DNA of 5,591 bases, taken from positions 1 through 5,591 of the forward strand of contig CAYRWY010000396.1 of NCBI GenBank assembly GCA_964427955.1, in the 5' to 3' direction. Shown here piece after piece: positions 4,453-5,591 of the stretch. Both the position numbers and the translations under genes were made by a program. The notes beneath the pieces were generated by a model, which was not told where the DNA came from, did not search any database, and saw only the letters and a list, made by a program, of their open reading frames with translations. Numbering within the stretch: the stretch's first letter is position 1; the number at the start of each line of letters is the position of its first letter. The DNA is from JACRBK01 sp964427955. Lineage in GTDB: Bacteria > Chloroflexota > Anaerolineae > Aggregatilineales > Aggregatilineaceae.

Positions 4453-5591
4453 TTAATCCGGCTGGCACCCCGCCACGGGTAAGACCGTCTCGCCGTAATT
4501 GGTGAACTGCCCGCTGGCGTCCTGGTCGTACAGCCCGAAGCGCACCTGGGTCAGATCCGGCAGGCGCGGCAGGGTGAAATCGTCGCGCACCAGTTCACCC
4601 GGCGACCACTGGACGAACGGGTACAGCCCGTAGACCGGGTGGCGCGAGTCGGCGTTTACCGGGTTGGGGGCCGGTTCATCGCCGGTCAGGTGCACGAACA
4701 GGCTGGGATCGCCCGACGGCACTTGATCGGCGCTCCAGATGACGTGCAGATAAATATGCCGGTCGTCGCAGGTCAGCCAGGCGGCGCGGCGCTCGATCCC
4801 GTAGACGACCGGCGTGCCGGGGCCGCTCTCCGGATCGGCCAGCCAGGGCGAATTTTGCAGTTTGACAAAACCGGGTGCGGCGGACGTCAGGAAAAGCTGG
4901 CCGAGGTGGTCCGTCCACCATTCGGAGGGCGTGCCGTAGGCGGTGGGCCAGGGCGGCGGGTAGGTGTAGAACGTGTCCGGCTCGGTATAAAGCTGGTAAC
5001 CTTCAGCCATCAGCCGGGGATAGTCGCCCTTATGATTGACGATCAGCAGATCGCGGTTTTCGCCGGTGACCAGCCGTGAATAAGACGCCGCCGCATAACG
5101 CGGACCCCAGGGCAGCATCACGGCGGTTTTGCCGTCCCGCGGGAGCTGCTGGAGATGTTCAATCGTCTGGACGCCGGTCGGTTCGGTGACCAGGTCGCGC
5201 ACGTAGCCATAATTCCAGGTGACCAGGATCGCCGCCCAGCCCGCGATTCCGGCCAGCACGCCCAGCGCCAACCGCCGGTCCTGCCGGGCCAGCGTCTCCG
5301 CCGCCAGGGCGACGCCGAGCACCAGCATCAGCGTGGTAGGCATCAACACCGCTTCAGGCATGACCGCCTGGTGGAAGATCGTGGCAAAGAGGGTGGGTCC
5401 CAGCGCGCAGCAGGCCGCGATCCGGGCCGCGCGCCGCTGCGAAGAAAAGATCATCGCCCCACCCAACGCCGCCAGCCCGATCACCAGGCCGGGCAGCGTG
5501 ATCTCGTGGACCAGGATCGTCCATACCCCGGTCACGTTGTCCCACCAGCCTGCCAGGCTGGACGGCGCCCGAGTCAGGTGGTTGACGGACG
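4453..5591 (-). CDS. C-terminal part of a multi-pass membrane protein, probably DUF2723/GT-C-like glycosyltransferase (5' end outside window)
   Basis: The frame is open to the right edge (378 codons seen), so the N-terminus is missing; the GTG at 5535 is not taken as the start because 18 more codons upstream fit the same protein. Counting from that GTG, four hydrophobic segments lie at about 12-30, 36-54, 62-80 and 88-106. A soluble part of about 250 residues follows, with IEHLQQLP, a PWGPRYAAASYSRL stretch and a beta-rich end containing YGLYPFVQWSPGELV, LPDLTQVRFGLYD. In Chloroflexota, membrane glycosyltransferase-like proteins of the DUF2723/protein O-mannosyltransferase type often end this way, which is the basis for the call. 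The catalytic N-terminal loops are not visible, so activity and substrate are unknown. It ends with TAA, 106 bp before the aminotransferase start; no clear terminator follows. Confidence 0.7.
   Translation of the reverse strand, partial: SVNHLTRAPSSLAGWWDNVTGVWTILVHEITLPGLVIGLAALGGAMIFSSQRRAARIAACCALGPTLFATIFHQAVMPEAVLMPTTLMLVLGVALAAETLARQDRRLALGVLAGIAGWAAILVTWNYGYVRDLVTEPTGVQTIEHLQQLPRDGKTAVMLPWGPRYAAASYSRLVTGENRDLLIVNHKGDYPRLMAEGYQLYTEPDTFYTYPPPWPTAYGTPSEWWTDHLGQLFLTSAAPGFVKLQNSPWLADPESGPGTPVVYGIERRAAWLTCDDRHIYLHVIWSADQVPSGDPSLFVHLTGDEPAPNPVNADSRHPVYGLYPFVQWSPGELVRDDFTLPRLPDLTQVRFGLYDQDASGQFTNYGETVLPVAGCQPD

Overview
This window looks like a GC-rich bacterial chromosome segment around a dnaA gene. 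All four genes I can support lie on the minus strand and are read right to left: a membrane protein cut by the right edge, a class I/II aminotransferase, a small soluble protein of unknown family, and dnaA. The host is probably a member of Chloroflexota, perhaps Anaerolineae. That rests on high coding GC, the membrane protein's layout (multi-pass part followed by a beta-rich C-terminal domain I associate with Chloroflexota DUF2723/GT-C proteins) and a GC-rich interspersed palindrome. It is an inference, not a sequence match.

Right part (3119-5591): the membrane protein ends at 4453. A 106-bp gap follows with three copies of GGCTTGG and an extended -10 promoter, then the PLP-dependent aminotransferase (4346 to 3186). 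After 67 bp without an obvious promoter comes the unknown protein (3118 to 2489, GTG start with a clear Shine-Dalgarno). The last two are probably co-transcribed, and a strong Rho-independent terminator at 2462-2423 closes the unit.

Middle (1803-2488): a long non-coding stretch upstream of dnaA. Positions 2041-2400 are only about 41% GC by hand count, far below the genes. This AT-rich block holds two related AT-rich hairpins (2081-2109 and 2267-2309), a C5/G5 hairpin between them, a small palindrome, clustered GATTC/GAATC motifs and a good extended -10 promoter for dnaA (2035-2063). A leader of about 230 nt with competing hairpins follows. The block resembles a replication-origin or unwinding region, yet I find no canonical 9-mer DnaA box in it.

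Left part (1-1802): dnaA is full length with intact Walker A, Walker B, arginine-finger, sensor 2 and helix-turn-helix regions, but it departs from family consensus at sensor 1 (Asp to Asn), in the usual SRFxWGL segment (SRLQGGL), and in the DNA-reading GGRDHTT motif (GGRAHTT). Downstream of dnaA, 329 bp hold no convincing gene but contain a tandem heptamer, an 11-bp direct repeat at 22-bp spacing, a long GC-rich hairpin and, at the extreme left edge, the best DnaA-box-like 9-mer (8 of 9). An origin may therefore sit, wholly or partly, on the left side and run out of the window.

The most interesting point is the combination of an atypical DnaA, no consensus boxes upstream, and a duplicated hairpin in an AT-rich island. 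I see no defence system, CRISPR array, tRNA, rRNA or transposase gene.
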